A stretch of DNA of 64,000 nt from Zoogloea sp041917255 (GCA_041917255.1 JAYRYA010000024.1:1-64000); one strand, 5' to 3'. Shown: positions 27,899 through 38,400, counted from the stretch's first letter. Translations and numbers: made by a program. The notes: generated by a model from the letters alone, not told the origin.

Positions 27899-27909
27899 AA
27901 GGTAAGCCC

Positions 27910-29430
27910 ATGCGGATCGACGTGTTCTTCTCCGACCGGGTCGGGATCGCCCAGGAGGTGCTCGCCGAGCTGGCCCGGCGGAGCTTCAACGTCACCGCGG
28001 TCGAGGTGGACCCGCCCCACATCTTCATCGAGGCCCCGGAGCTGGACGCGCGAAGCTTCAATACGCTGCGCGAGCACCTGCTTCTGCTCAAAGGCGTGCT
28101 CAGCGTCGAGCCAGTGGGCATGCTGCCGGGCGCCCAGCGGCGGCTATATCTCGACGCCCTGCTCGCCTCCCAGCCCGACCCGGTGTTCGCCATCGACGAA
28201 GCCGGGCGGGTGGTGATCGTCAACGGCGCGGCCAGCGCCGCCTGCCGGCTGGCCGAAGGCAGCCTGATCGGCACCTCGATCCAGGGCCTGATCGGCAAGC
28301 CCGACCTGCTGCGCGATCTGGCGGCGGCCGACTACCACCTGCCGGCGTGCGAGGTGGCGATCAACGGCGAACCCTTCCTGCTCGAGACCATGCCCCTCCA
28401 CGAAATCGGCGGGCGCGTGGCCGGCGCCGTGCTCACCCTGCACACCCCGAGCCGCATGGGCGAGCGCATGAGCGCGCTGCAGAACTACGACCCCGGCGGC
28501 TTCGACGCCATCCTCGGCACCTCGCCGGAGATCGAGCAGCTCAAGCAGCGTGCGGCGCGCATGGCGATGGTCGACGCACCGCTACTCATCACCGGCGAGA
28601 CCGGCACCGGCAAGGAGCTTCTCGCCCACGCCTGCCACGCCAGCAGCAGCCGCCGCAGCCAGCCCTTCTTCGCCCTCAACTGCGCGGCCCTGCCCGAAAA
28701 CCTCGCCGAGAGCGAGCTCTTCGGCTACTCCGCCGGCGCCTTCACCGGCGGCCTGCGTGGCGGCAAACCGGGGCTGCTGGAGCTTGCCGACGGCGGCACG
28801 GTGTTTCTGGATGAAATCGGCGAGATGTCGCCCTACCTGCAGGCCAAGCTGCTGCGCTTCCTGAACGACGGCAGCTTTCGCCGGGTCGGCGGCGAGCGCG
28901 AGGTGCGCATGAACGTGCGCATCGTCAGCGCCACCCATCGCTCGCTGGAGGCGATGGCGAGCACCGGCCATTTTCGCGAGGATCTGCTGTTCCGCCTCAA
29001 CGTGCTCAACCTGCAGGTGCCGCCGCTGCGGGAGCGGCCCGGCGACATCCTGCCCCTCGCCCACACCTTCCTCGCCCGCGCCTGCGCCCAGGCCGCCAGG
29101 CCACCCATGCGCCTGTCCCAGAGCGCCTGCGCGGCAATGCTCGAAAACCCGTGGGCCGGCAACGTGCGGCAGCTCCAGAACGTGATCTTCCGCGCCGTCA
29201 CCATGACCGAGCGCAGCATCATCCAGGCCGAAGACCTGGAGCTTGCCCAGGTCACCACCCCCGCCCAGCCCGGCGAGGTGCTCAGCCTCGAACAGGCCGT
29301 CGCCGATTTCGAGAAGGAACTGCTGCAGCGGCTCTACAAGGAATTCCCCTCCAGCCGCCGCCTCGCAAAACGCCTCGGAACATCCCACTCGGCCATCGCC
29401 AACCGGCTGCGGCGCTACGGGATCGACTGA
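27910..29430 (+). CDS. TyrR/PhhR-like sigma-54 enhancer-binding regulator
   Basis: 506 residues arranged as in TyrR: an N-terminal ACT domain (MRIDVFFSDRVGIAQEVLAE), a PAS domain (about 80-190), a AAA+ domain (about 205-435) and a Fis-type helix-turn-helix (SSRRLAKRLGTSHSAIANRL). Walker A is GETGTGKE and Walker B VFLDEIGEM. The sigma-54 contact loop reads GAFTGG, one residue from GAFTGA, unlike E. coli TyrR which has lost it. The ACT domain suggests an amino acid effector. It is divergent from the dadA operon, and the shared region has matching boxes, so it most likely activates D-alanine catabolism and represses itself. Confidence 0.9.
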   Translation: MRIDVFFSDRVGIAQEVLAELARRSFNVTAVEVDPPHIFIEAPELDARSFNTLREHLLLLKGVLSVEPVGMLPGAQRRLYLDALLASQPDPVFAIDEAGRVVIVNGAASAACRLAEGSLIGTSIQGLIGKPDLLRDLAAADYHLPACEVAINGEPFLLETMPLHEIGGRVAGAVLTLHTPSRMGERMSALQNYDPGGFDAILGTSPEIEQLKQRAARMAMVDAPLLITGETGTGKELLAHACHASSSRRSQPFFALNCAALPENLAESELFGYSAGAFTGGLRGGKPGLLELADGGTVFLDEIGEMSPYLQAKLLRFLNDGSFRRVGGEREVRMNVRIVSATHRSLEAMASTGHFREDLLFRLNVLNLQVPPLRERPGDILPLAHTFLARACAQAARPPMRLSQSACAAMLENPWAGNVRQLQNVIFRAVTMTERSIIQAEDLELAQVTTPAQPGEVLSLEQAVADFEKELLQRLYKEFPSSRRLAKRLGTSHSAIANRLRRYGID

Positions 29431-29594
29431 GAGGATGACGGATACGGGAATCGACCAGGCGATGACCGTCAGCAGGACCGGTGCGAGCCCGATCTCATGG
29501 CGCTGGGTGTGCGAGGAGAACCTGCTGCCCGCCGGCTGAAGCCATGCTCGCGTTACCATCCAGCCCACAACACTCACCACACCGGAGACAGCCC

Positions 29595-30044
29595 ATGGAC
29601 ACCCGCTACCTTGACGACCTCACTCCCGGCGACCGCTTCGTGAGCGGCGGCTTCACCTTCACCGAAGCCGCCATCATCGACTTCGCCTTCCAGTTCGATC
29701 CGCAATCCTTTCATCTGGATGCCAACGCCGCGGCGGATTCGCCCTACGGCGGGCTGATCGCCAGCGGCTTCCACACCATCGCGGTGTGCTTCCGGCTGTT
29801 CATCCAGAACGGCATCTTTGCCCAATCGAGCATCGGTTCGCCGGGGCTGGACGAGCTGCGCTGGCTGGCGCCGGTGCGCCCCGGCGACACCCTGCACAGC
29901 GTGGTCGAGGTGCTCGAGGTACGTCCGTCCTCATCCAAGCCCGACCGGGGCATTGCCCGTCTGCGCTACACCGCGGTCAATCAGCGCGGCGAGACGGTGC
30001 TGTCGTTCATCGGCAACAACCTCCTCAAACGCCGGCCGGTGTAA
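29595..30044 (+). CDS. MaoC-like hydratase
   Basis: 149 residues from ATG 29595 with a hot-dog fold signature: FDPQSFHLDANAAADSPYGG carries the conserved Asp and His of (R)-specific enoyl-CoA hydratases, followed by LIASGFHTIAV. The CoA substrate is unknown. The longer frame from 29481 lacks a ribosome binding site. It stands alone between the regulator and a convergent esterase gene. Confidence 0.85.
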   Translation: MDTRYLDDLTPGDRFVSGGFTFTEAAIIDFAFQFDPQSFHLDANAAADSPYGGLIASGFHTIAVCFRLFIQNGIFAQSSIGSPGLDELRWLAPVRPGDTLHSVVEVLEVRPSSSKPDRGIARLRYTAVNQRGETVLSFIGNNLLKRRPV

Positions 30045-30047
30045 ACC

Positions 30048-30725
30048 TCAGGCTGCCAGCACGGTGGCCAGCCAGTCCTCGATGTCGCGCACTTCCTCCA
30101 TGCACAGGCTGTGCTCCATGCGATAGCTCCTCCAGGCCAGCGGATAGCCGGCGGCGGCAAGCTGATCGGCCGAACGCCGGGCAAAATCATGGGGAATCAC
30201 CGGATCGGCCGTGCCGTGGGCCATGAAGATCGGCACATCGCGGTTGGCCTCGCTGGCCTCGCTCGCCAGGGTGTCGGCCAGCGGCAGGTAGGTGGACAGC
30301 GCCAGCACGCCGGCCAGCCGGTTGGGGTGGCGCAGCGCGCTATGCAGCGCGATCGCCCCGCCTTGCGAGAAGCCCGCCAGCACGATGCGGCTGTCGGAAA
30401 CGCCGCGGGCGTTCTCACGGGCGATCAGCGCCTCCACCTGGGCGGCGGATTCGATCACCCCGCGGGCATCCTCGCGCCGGCCGTTGAAATCCTGCGACAG
30501 GATGTCGTACCACGCACGCATGATGTAGCCGCCATTGATCGTCACCGGCCGTTGGGGCGCGTGGGGGAAGACGAAGCGCGTCGGCGGCAGGCGGTCGATA
30601 TCGAACTCATCGACCACCGGTTCGAAATCATGGCCATCGGCCCCCAGCCCGTGCATCCAGATCACGGTGTGGGTAGGCTCGGCAGCGGTGCTGATCTCGA
30701 CGGCGGGCAGGATGTTGGCGCTCAT
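30048..30725 (-). CDS. Carboxylesterase/phospholipase family alpha/beta hydrolase
   Basis: 225 residues of the small carboxylesterase type (EstB/YpfH-like). WMHGLGADGHDFEPVVDEF is the oxyanion region, LAGFSQGGAIALHSAL contains the nucleophile elbow GFSQGG, and AHGTADPVIPHDFA and the near-terminal MEHSLCMEE supply the Asp and His. It probably hydrolyses short acyl esters. It converges with the MaoC gene, three bases apart. Confidence 0.88.
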   Translation of the reverse strand: MSANILPAVEISTAAEPTHTVIWMHGLGADGHDFEPVVDEFDIDRLPPTRFVFPHAPQRPVTINGGYIMRAWYDILSQDFNGRREDARGVIESAAQVEALIARENARGVSDSRIVLAGFSQGGAIALHSALRHPNRLAGVLALSTYLPLADTLASEASEANRDVPIFMAHGTADPVIPHDFARRSADQLAAAGYPLAWRSYRMEHSLCMEEVRDIEDWLATVLAA

Positions 30726-30885
30726 GGTGATTCCTCATAAAGTGATTGTGCAATTCTAACTGCGGCACATGTCACACCACGCCACGGCCCCGCGCACCGA
30801 TACCGCATTTTTTTGCGCCAGATCATGACGCCCGGGCAAGGGCGGAGTAGATTTACAGGTTTTATCCCACGCAGCGCCCGAGTTT

Positions 30886-32796
30886 ATGGAAAACACTGCC
30901 GCCGACACCCTGATCCGAACCAACCTGGAGTTCCTGCGCCGCCACGCGCCCTTCGACCGGATGGAGGCGGAAGCCCTGCGCTTTCTTGGTGAGCGGCTGG
31001 CCACGGCCTACTATCCGGCCGAATCCGAAATCCTGATGCCCGAAGACGGCCCGCCGCGATTCTTCTACATCGTTTATCGCGGCAAGGTGCAGGCGCGCCA
31101 GATGGGCGGCGTCGCCGTCACCGAATACGCCACCCTCACCCTGGGCCCCGGCGAAGGCTTCCCCATTGGCGCCATCTCCGCCGAGCGGCGCTCCACCAAC
31201 AGCTACATCGCTGTTGAAGACAGCTACTGCTTCCAGCTGCCGGCGGCCGATTTCCTGCGCCTGCAGGAGCTCTCGCCCACCTTCCAGATCTTCTGCACCC
31301 GCTACATCGCCAGCCTGATGAGCCAGTCGCGGGAGCAGCTCCAGGCCCAGTTCTCCCAGCGCGCCGCCGAGCAGCAGACGATGACCACCTCGCTGGCCAA
31401 TCTGGTCAAGAAGGCGCCGATCTTCGTGCAGCCCGATGTGGCCACCCGCGGCGCCCTCGAGAAGATGGCCGAGGCCGGCGTGGGCTGTCTGGCCGTGGCT
31501 GGCGAAGACGAGAAACCCGTCGGCGTACTCACCCAGAGCGACATCCTCAAGCGCATCGTGCTCACCGGCTTCGATCTCACCCGGCCCATCGCCGACGTGA
31601 TGACCACCCCGCCCCACACCCTCCACGCCAACGCCAGCGCCTACGACGCCGCCCTCGAGATGGCCACCCACGGCGTGCGCCACATCCTGGTGGTGGATGC
31701 CGAGGACAAACTCAAGGGCGTGATCTCCGAGCGCGACCTGTTTGCCTTGCAGCGCATCGGCCTGCGCCAGATCCGGTCCGGCATCGAAAGCGCCGCCGAC
31801 GTTCAGGCCCTGCAGCGCGCCAGCCGCGACATCCGCCAGCTGGCCCTCAACCTGCTCGCCCAGGGCATCGGCGCCGAGCAGCTCACCCAGTTCATCTCGG
31901 CCCTCAACGACGCCCTAACCCGCCGCATCCTCGAACTCAACCTCGACCGCCACGACCTGCACGGCATCGAATACGCCTGGCTCGCCTTCGGCTCCGAAGG
32001 CCGTCACGAGCAGACCCTCTCCACTGACCAGGACAACGGGATCATCTACGTGCTGCCCGAATGGGCCGACAAGGAACCCCTCAAGCTGCGCCTGCTCGAG
32101 TTCGCCAAGGATGTGAACAACGACCTCGCCGCCTGCGGCTTCCCGCTGTGCGAAGGCAACATCATGGCCAGCAATCCCGAGCTGTGCCTCACCTTCGACG
32201 AATGGCGCGAGAAGTTCGGCCAGTGGATCCGCGAACCTCACCCCGAGGCGCTGCTCAACGCCACCATCTTCTTCGATTTCCGCGTGCTCTACGGCGACGA
32301 GAAGGTCGCCCACAAGCTGCGCCACTGGCTGCTCTCCATGACCGGCGGCAACCCGGCCTTCCTCAAGGCAATGGCCACCAACGCGCTCGATGTATCGCCG
32401 CCGCTCGGCAAGATCCGCGATTTCGTCACCGACGACGATCCCAAGCACCCGGGCACCATCGACCTCAAAAAGTTCGGTGCCCGCCTCTTCGTGGATGCTG
32501 CCCGCGTGCTCGCGCTGCGCACCGGCGTCGACGCCACCAGCACCGCCCAGCGCCTGCGCCAGGGCGGCAGCCGCATCGGCATGCCGGCCGAAGAGCTCTC
32601 CGCGATGGCCGACGGCTTCCACTTCATCCAGCTGCTGCGCCTGCGCCACCAGCACCTCGACACCGACCACGGCGCGCCGGGCGACAACCGCGTCAAACCC
32701 GACGACCTCAACGAGCTCGATCGGCGCATCCTCAAGGAAGCCTTCCGCCAGGCCCGCAAGATCCAACTCCGACTCAAGCTGGACTACCAGATCTGA
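30886..32796 (+). CDS. Cyclic nucleotide-binding/CBS/DUF294 putative nucleotidyltransferase
   Basis: 636 residues: a cNMP-binding-like beta-roll (about 20-140), a pair of CBS domains (about 165-290, with VLTQSDILKRIV and GVISERDLFAL), a DUF294 nucleotidyltransferase-like domain (about 320-460, with LAFGSEGRHEQTLSTDQDNG) and a DUF294 C-terminal domain. The GS...D..D pattern resembles GlnD-type nucleotidyltransferases, so a signal-responsive transferase is plausible, though the target is unknown. The next gene encodes an exonuclease-like protein five bases downstream, a common pairing for this family. Confidence 0.88.
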   Translation: MENTAADTLIRTNLEFLRRHAPFDRMEAEALRFLGERLATAYYPAESEILMPEDGPPRFFYIVYRGKVQARQMGGVAVTEYATLTLGPGEGFPIGAISAERRSTNSYIAVEDSYCFQLPAADFLRLQELSPTFQIFCTRYIASLMSQSREQLQAQFSQRAAEQQTMTTSLANLVKKAPIFVQPDVATRGALEKMAEAGVGCLAVAGEDEKPVGVLTQSDILKRIVLTGFDLTRPIADVMTTPPHTLHANASAYDAALEMATHGVRHILVVDAEDKLKGVISERDLFALQRIGLRQIRSGIESAADVQALQRASRDIRQLALNLLAQGIGAEQLTQFISALNDALTRRILELNLDRHDLHGIEYAWLAFGSEGRHEQTLSTDQDNGIIYVLPEWADKEPLKLRLLEFAKDVNNDLAACGFPLCEGNIMASNPELCLTFDEWREKFGQWIREPHPEALLNATIFFDFRVLYGDEKVAHKLRHWLLSMTGGNPAFLKAMATNALDVSPPLGKIRDFVTDDDPKHPGTIDLKKFGARLFVDAARVLALRTGVDATSTAQRLRQGGSRIGMPAEELSAMADGFHFIQLLRLRHQHLDTDHGAPGDNRVKPDDLNELDRRILKEAFRQARKIQLRLKLDYQI

Positions 32797-32801
32797 CGAC
32801 C

Positions 32802-33437
32802 ATGAACTGGCTCTCCCGATTTCTCCCCGGCGGCGGTGCAGCCGTCAGCCCCAACCTCCAGGCCGAGCTTGACGCCGTGGCGGCGCTGCCCGCCCCCGAG
32901 CTGACCCGTGCCCACTACGAAACCCGCTACGTGATCGTCAATGCCGAAGCCGGCGCCGATGGCAGCGGCGGCAAACAGCTCACCGGCGTCGGCGCGGTGG
33001 CGATCAACCAGGGCCTGCTGCGTCCCGGCGACGCCTTCTACGCCCAGCTCGGCAACAGTCCGGCGGAGGCCCTCGTCGCCCTGCTCCGCTTCATCGCCCG
33101 TGCGCCGGTGGTGGTCTTCAACGCCCCCTTCAACCAGGGCATCGTCGAACGGGCGCTCGAACAACATCTGGGCAGCGTGCCCGAGCTCGACTGGATCGAC
33201 CTGATGGTGCTGCTGCCCAGCCTGTACCCCGAGCGCAGCGCGGGCCTGGCGCGCATGGATGTCTGGCTCGCCGCCTTCGGCATCGAACGCCTCGACCAAC
33301 GCAGCGCGTTGCTCGAGGCCTGCGCCGTGGCTCAGCTGCACCAGGTGGCGCTGGCCGGCGCCCACGTACAAGGCCTTGCCACCCCCCGCGACCTCCAGGA
33401 AACCCAGAGCAGCCGCAAGTGGCTGCGCGGCAGCTAG
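32802..33437 (+). CDS. DnaQ-like exonuclease-fold protein, catalytic residues degenerate
   Basis: 211 residues aligned with DEDDh exonucleases that normally accompany DUF294 genes. The first motif is YVIVNAEAG where active members have DTET, the second is VFNAPFNQGIV where HNAxFD is expected, and the region expected to hold HRALxDA reads QRSALLEACA. At least two acidic metal ligands are therefore replaced by Asn and the histidine by Gln. It is probably a non-catalytic partner of the CBS/DUF294 protein. ATG 32802 is the start; the longer frame is antiparallel noise inside the upstream gene. It overlaps the convergent LysR gene by four bases. Confidence 0.75.
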   Translation: MNWLSRFLPGGGAAVSPNLQAELDAVAALPAPELTRAHYETRYVIVNAEAGADGSGGKQLTGVGAVAINQGLLRPGDAFYAQLGNSPAEALVALLRFIARAPVVVFNAPFNQGIVERALEQHLGSVPELDWIDLMVLLPSLYPERSAGLARMDVWLAAFGIERLDQRSALLEACAVAQLHQVALAGAHVQGLATPRDLQETQSSRKWLRGS

Positions 33438-34342
33438 GACGATTCACCATCGGCGGCCCAGGCCGCCCGGCAGATCTCCGCAAAGCGCACCGCCAGCGGC
33501 GACGGCTGGCGCGGCAGCAGGATCGCCGCCGCCGCCGTCGCGTCATCATCCGCCAGCGGCACCAGCCGCACGCCCTGCCCCGCCAGCCCGGCCATCCCCG
33601 CCGGGATCACCGCCACGCCAAATCCCGCGCCCACCAAAGTCAGCATCGACGTCTTGCGGGAAATCACCGGCGCCATCCGGGGCACAAACCCCCGCGCCAG
33701 ACACAGGTCCGTCACCCGCCGCGCCAGCCCGCCCCGCTCCCGATGGACCGCCGACACAAAGGCCTCGCCAGCCAGATCGGCCAGCGGCAGCGCCGCCCGA
33801 CCGTCGAAGCGATGCCCGGCCGGCAACGCCGCCAGCAGCCGCTCTTCCGGCAGCGGTACAAACTCGACAGCCGGATCGCGCCGCAACACCGGCAGACGCG
33901 CCACCCCCACATCTGCCCGGCCGGCCGCCACCTCGGCCACCTGGGTTTCGGAGGCCACCCGATCCAGATCCACCCGCGCCGCCGGCACATCCCGATGGAA
34001 ACGCCCCAGCGTCGCCAGCAGCGGCCCCGCCAGCGGCACCGAACTCGAATGCAGCAGGCGCAGCACACCCGCCTCGCCGCGAGCCAGCGCCCGGGTGTCG
34101 TCCGCCGCGCTGGCCAACTCTGCATCCATTCCCGCCACCCGGGCCCGGAACAGCTCGCCCCCCGGCGTGAGACGCACGCCTCGCGCCTCGCGCACGAAGA
34201 GCGTCACCCCAAGCTCCTCCTCCAGCGCAGCGATCTGTCGGCTCAGGGCCGGCTGCGCCACAAACAGCCCGGCCGCCGCCTGGGAGAAATTGCCGGCCTC
34301 CGCCACGGCCAGGAAATAGCGGATCTGCCTGAAGCTAATCAT
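33434..34342 (-). CDS. LysR family transcriptional regulator
   Basis: 302 residues. The N-terminal winged helix-turn-helix FLAVAEAGNFSQAAAGLFVA and QPALSRQIAALEEELGVTLF is typical LysR, with a substrate-binding domain from about 90 onward. The effector is unknown. It is divergent from the TSUP permease gene with 47 bp between starts, so that permease is its likely target. The AT-rich intergenic region would be its binding site. Confidence 0.93.
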   Translation of the reverse strand: MISFRQIRYFLAVAEAGNFSQAAAGLFVAQPALSRQIAALEEELGVTLFVREARGVRLTPGGELFRARVAGMDAELASAADDTRALARGEAGVLRLLHSSSVPLAGPLLATLGRFHRDVPAARVDLDRVASETQVAEVAAGRADVGVARLPVLRRDPAVEFVPLPEERLLAALPAGHRFDGRAALPLADLAGEAFVSAVHRERGGLARRVTDLCLARGFVPRMAPVISRKTSMLTLVGAGFGVAVIPAGMAGLAGQGVRLVPLADDDATAAAAILLPRQPSPLAVRFAEICRAAWAADGESS

Positions 34343-34389
34343 TCTTAAATGTAATAGGTAGAAGATTTATTCGATATTGGCGTTATAGC

Positions 34390-35229
34390 ATGCCCACCGC
34401 CACACTCGGGGAGTCGTTCAACACCGGATCGCCCCCCATGCCCGCGCCCATACCCGCCCTCCTCGACGCCCACTTCAGCACCAGCCCCCTCACGCTCCTC
34501 GGCATCTTCGCCGTGCTCACGGTGGCCTACGCCCTCTTCTCGCTGGTGGGTTTTGGCACTGCCCTCATCGCCGCCACGCCCCTCGCCTGGGCCATGCCGG
34601 TGACGCGCGTCGTGCCGCTGCTGGCGCTGCTCGACGCCACGAGCGCCGTCCAGCGTGGCTACACCCTGCGCCGCCAGGTAGATCGCCCGGCCCTGTTGCG
34701 TCTCGTGCCTGGCATGGCCCTTGGCCAGGCCACCGGCGTCGCGCTCCTCAGCGTGCTGCCGGTTTCGCTGATGGCTGCGCTGCTCGGCGGTTTCGTGATG
34801 GCTTACGGCGCCTGGAGCCTGCGTGGCGGCGGCTCCGGCGGCTGGCCGTCATCCGGCGGCGCGTGGCTCTGGGGCATCGGCGGCGGCCTGCTGGGCGGGA
34901 TGTTCGGCAGCGGCGGCTTCGTCTATGCCGCCTACCTGCAGCCCCGCCTTCCCGACCGCGACGCCTTCCGAGCCACCCAGGCCGTGCTGATCTCCCTCTC
35001 CACCCTGTGGCGCGCGGCCCTGTGCGCCGCCAGCGGCCTCGTCGATGGTCCGCTCCTGCTCACCGCGCTCGTCCTGCTACCCGCCACCCACCTGGGCAAG
35101 CACATCGCCGGGCAGGTGGATCGGCGGCTCTCGGTGGAGGACTTCCGGCGCGTGCTCGATGGGCTGTTGATCGCGTCGGGGCTGGCCCTGGTGTGGCGGG
35201 CTAGCGGCGATCAGCTGGCAGCGGCATGA
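34390..35229 (+). CDS. Sulfite exporter TauE/SafE (TSUP) family permease
   Basis: 279 residues with about eight membrane helices and two TSUP repeats: FSLVGFGTALIAATPLAWAM in the first and GGLLGGMFGSGGFVYAAYLQ in the second. TSUP proteins export sulfite, sulfoacetate or other organic anions; substrate not determined. ATG 34390 is taken, but ATG 34438 would remove 16 weakly conserved residues and is equally possible. Divergent from a LysR gene that may control it. Confidence 0.87.
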   Translation: MPTATLGESFNTGSPPMPAPIPALLDAHFSTSPLTLLGIFAVLTVAYALFSLVGFGTALIAATPLAWAMPVTRVVPLLALLDATSAVQRGYTLRRQVDRPALLRLVPGMALGQATGVALLSVLPVSLMAALLGGFVMAYGAWSLRGGGSGGWPSSGGAWLWGIGGGLLGGMFGSGGFVYAAYLQPRLPDRDAFRATQAVLISLSTLWRAALCAASGLVDGPLLLTALVLLPATHLGKHIAGQVDRRLSVEDFRRVLDGLLIASGLALVWRASGDQLAAA

Positions 35230-35493
35230 CGCCTCGCCCTATTAGACAGCAGCAGTCCCTGATCGCATTTTTTCCCGAACAGTCGCTCCCCCAACCGAAA
35301 AGTTGATCCGGATTTGGCAGCGGTCAATCAACTTCGACGCCACGTACATCCAAATGGATGCCGACGTGAAACCGGGCGGCACAAGGATGGGCAAGCTCGA
35401 CCTGAACCGCGCCCCACGGTGAGGGCATCGGCTACCGCTTCCGAACGCTCAGCGCTGTCAGCATTAACTCCGCACTCTGGACCGTTGCAAAAA
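35230..35493. other. Left boundary of the CRISPR-Cas region
   Basis: 264 bp between the TSUP gene and the end of cas2-3. No gene, RNA or clear terminator is seen. It may hold decayed coding remnants; no transposase or attachment site is recognisable. Confidence 0.35.
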
Positions 35494-38400
35494 TCATGGC
35501 ATGAAAAACCCAAAGGACCGATCCCAGGCGGGGACACCCGCCCCCCAGTCGGGGCACTGAAACTCCAGCCCGCGGGACGCGCCAGCCTCACTCGTCGTTT
35601 CCACCTCCAGGCTACGACAGGCCTCGTCCAGCGCATCCAGATCCCAGCACAACCAGTCGTTGGGTGCCCGCTCAACGACCTCGGCGAGATTGCGCTGGAC
35701 GCTGCCGCCCAGCAGCGCATCGTCCATCCGGAACACCCAACTCCCATCTTCCCGAACGAAGCGCCATGTACGCTGAGGCGCGCCATCACGCAGACGGTAG
35801 CAATCGTAGAACCCCTGGGTCATCCAGCCGGAGGGATTGGCGTCTGCCCCGAGCAATGTCTTCATCGGCTCGGCGAGACGCCCCCCAACGATACGATCCT
35901 CCTCGGTCGCCATCTGGCAGTCACCAAGTCTCAACCGGACATCCAGCCGATCCAGATCCGCCCCCTTCAATAGCACTTCGAGGTCCGCACTCCGATAACG
36001 CCACATCCCGGCCTGCCGGGATTCGAGCCCCGGACGCAGGAACACCGCATCCCCTTCGCGCCCTGTCGCCCAGCGGGCGTTGTAGCGCAGGATCGCAACG
36101 TTCGGACTTGTGACCGGCACAAGCCGATGCCGATTGACCCGCCCCGCGGCCTGAACGATGGACTGCGCGCTGGAAGGCTCGATCACGCCCCAGTCAAAGT
36201 CGTGATCGCGACCGATTTCTTCCACCGGCGTCGCCACCACAATGAAAGGCACATCGCCGTCTGGAGAGGCCACAAGCAGTCCGGCAATTTCCGCATCGGC
36301 AACAATGTGCCGGTCTCCGCGCTTGCGGTTGAGCAGAAAATCCAGCCGCTGCTCCTTCAGGTGCCGGTGGATGCGCAAATCCCGGGCGTGATAGCAAGCC
36401 ACCCGGGCATGCGGCAACGCCCGCGCCAGCACCCGGGCCGTCGCAATCGCCGTACGGATGTTGGCCACCCGCACCAGGCCGAAAGACAGCGTCTGCCCCT
36501 GGCCCGCACGCCAGCGGTGCGCCTCGTGCAACTGGCGCACCGCATCCACCACGGCCGACTCGAACCCTTCCTGGCTACGCGCCCCGACAGGCTGAACAAA
36601 GGCACGCCGCACCGCCCTTGCCGGCAGCTTCATCAAGGTATCCAGATGCGCCTGGAAGCGCTGCGCAAAATCCTCGCCGGCCTCGAAGACCGAAGCCGGC
36701 CCACGATCATCCACCACGACGACGCCAAACTTTCCGTCGCCCCCTTCGAGCGCGCCGCGCATCGCCACGCCACTCCCAAACGCGCGGTTCACCGCCTCGG
36801 CCACCGGCACGGGGAGCGTCGCCGACGAGCAGACCACGTTGCGCCCCATCAGCCCCGCGGTCTGGATGAGCCGCAGCACCGCCACCAGGGCTTCGGGTGC
36901 ATACGCATCCACCTCGTCCAGCACCAGATCGCTGTCGGCAAGGCGCAGCAGCGCCCCCACGTGATGGGCCTGCCGTCCCGGTTCCCCCGCGTTGATGAGG
37001 TAATCGATGGTCGACACCAGCACCGGCGCCCCGATCACCGGCGCAAGGGCCGGACGCGCGTCGGTCAGTACCTTCATCCAACCGGGCAGCAGCACCGCGC
37101 CGCCCAAGGCGTCGTACTCGGTGGCCGGGCCGTCGGTCTCGAACGTGCCGGCGTAGGCGCCCTGCTCGCGGGAAGCCGCATGCAGGCGCGCCGCCACCCG
37201 GTCGCCGATCACCGTCGCCATCTCATCCGCCCCCAGGCCCAGCGACTCGCGCAGGGCGTCACCCGTCTGGAGCGTCAGCGTGCGCAGGTTCAGTGCAATC
37301 GCAAAGCGCGGCCGGGGCGATGCCACACAGGCCAGCTTAGCGTTCGCGATGGTCTTGCCCGCCCCGGTCGCCGCCACATTGAAGATCAGCAGCGGCGCGT
37401 CGCTGCGGGCCCGGAACGCGCTCACCGCCGCCACCGCACGGTTCTGCCACGCAAAGCGGCCCCGCTCGTCGGCCGGCGAGAGGATGTGCTCCACCGTCTC
37501 GGTCGCCAACCCAGGCAGGCGCAAACCGGCGATGCGCCAGGCAAATTCCGCCGCCCGACGGCTCACGGTCTGCAGATGCCAGCACAGGGGCTGGTCGAAA
37601 GCCCCGTTCTTGGTGTTGGCGTAAAGGCCGCAGCCCGTCACGCCGGGCAGCACCGGGCGCGACGACACCTTGTGATCGGCCAGGATCAGCGCGGCCCGCG
37701 CCAGCACCGCCGCCCCGCGCCAGAAGGCCGGCGGACGCTCGCCAGCACGGCGGTTCAACCGGGCCAGTACGCGATCCAGTTCATTCAGGATGTCAGCCGG
37801 CAACGCCCCCGCCAGCGTCAGCTGCCGGGCTTGCCCCGCGTCGTGCACATGCCGGTCGCAGGTTGGCGTGGACGATGGCGTATCCCTCGGGCCGAACAGC
37901 CGGTGATGGGTCGCGACAATGTAGTCCAGCGCATCCGCGGGGCCGGCGATCCCACGATCCTCCAGCCCGTCCATCTCCTCCACCGGACGGGCCCGGGTCA
38001 GCGCCGCCCACGCGCCAGGCCAATCCTTGCCACGCCTGCGCAGTTGCAGCACCCGCATCGACAGCCACTCGTGACGCACCGGGTCTGCCTCGGCCTTCGC
38101 AGCGGGCGCCGCCACGGCGCGGGCCAGCTTGTCGGCGAAGAAGCTGCCGGCCTTGCCCAGGTCGTGCGCCAACCCAGCTGCCTGGGCAAGCAGGCTGACC
38201 ACCGGCAACCACGGCGGGGGGCGGCGCTTGCGGCGCATGGTCCCGGCGGGAAAGTGCCCGCCCGGGCCAAACGCATCGCGAGACCCGACCACCCACAGCA
38301 GTCGCATCCGCTCGCGCCCCTCGTTGCGATAGCAGGCCACCGCGGTCTGCCGGGTTGCGGAGGTCTTGAGCAACGCTCGCAGCTCGCGCAAGCCTTCCAG

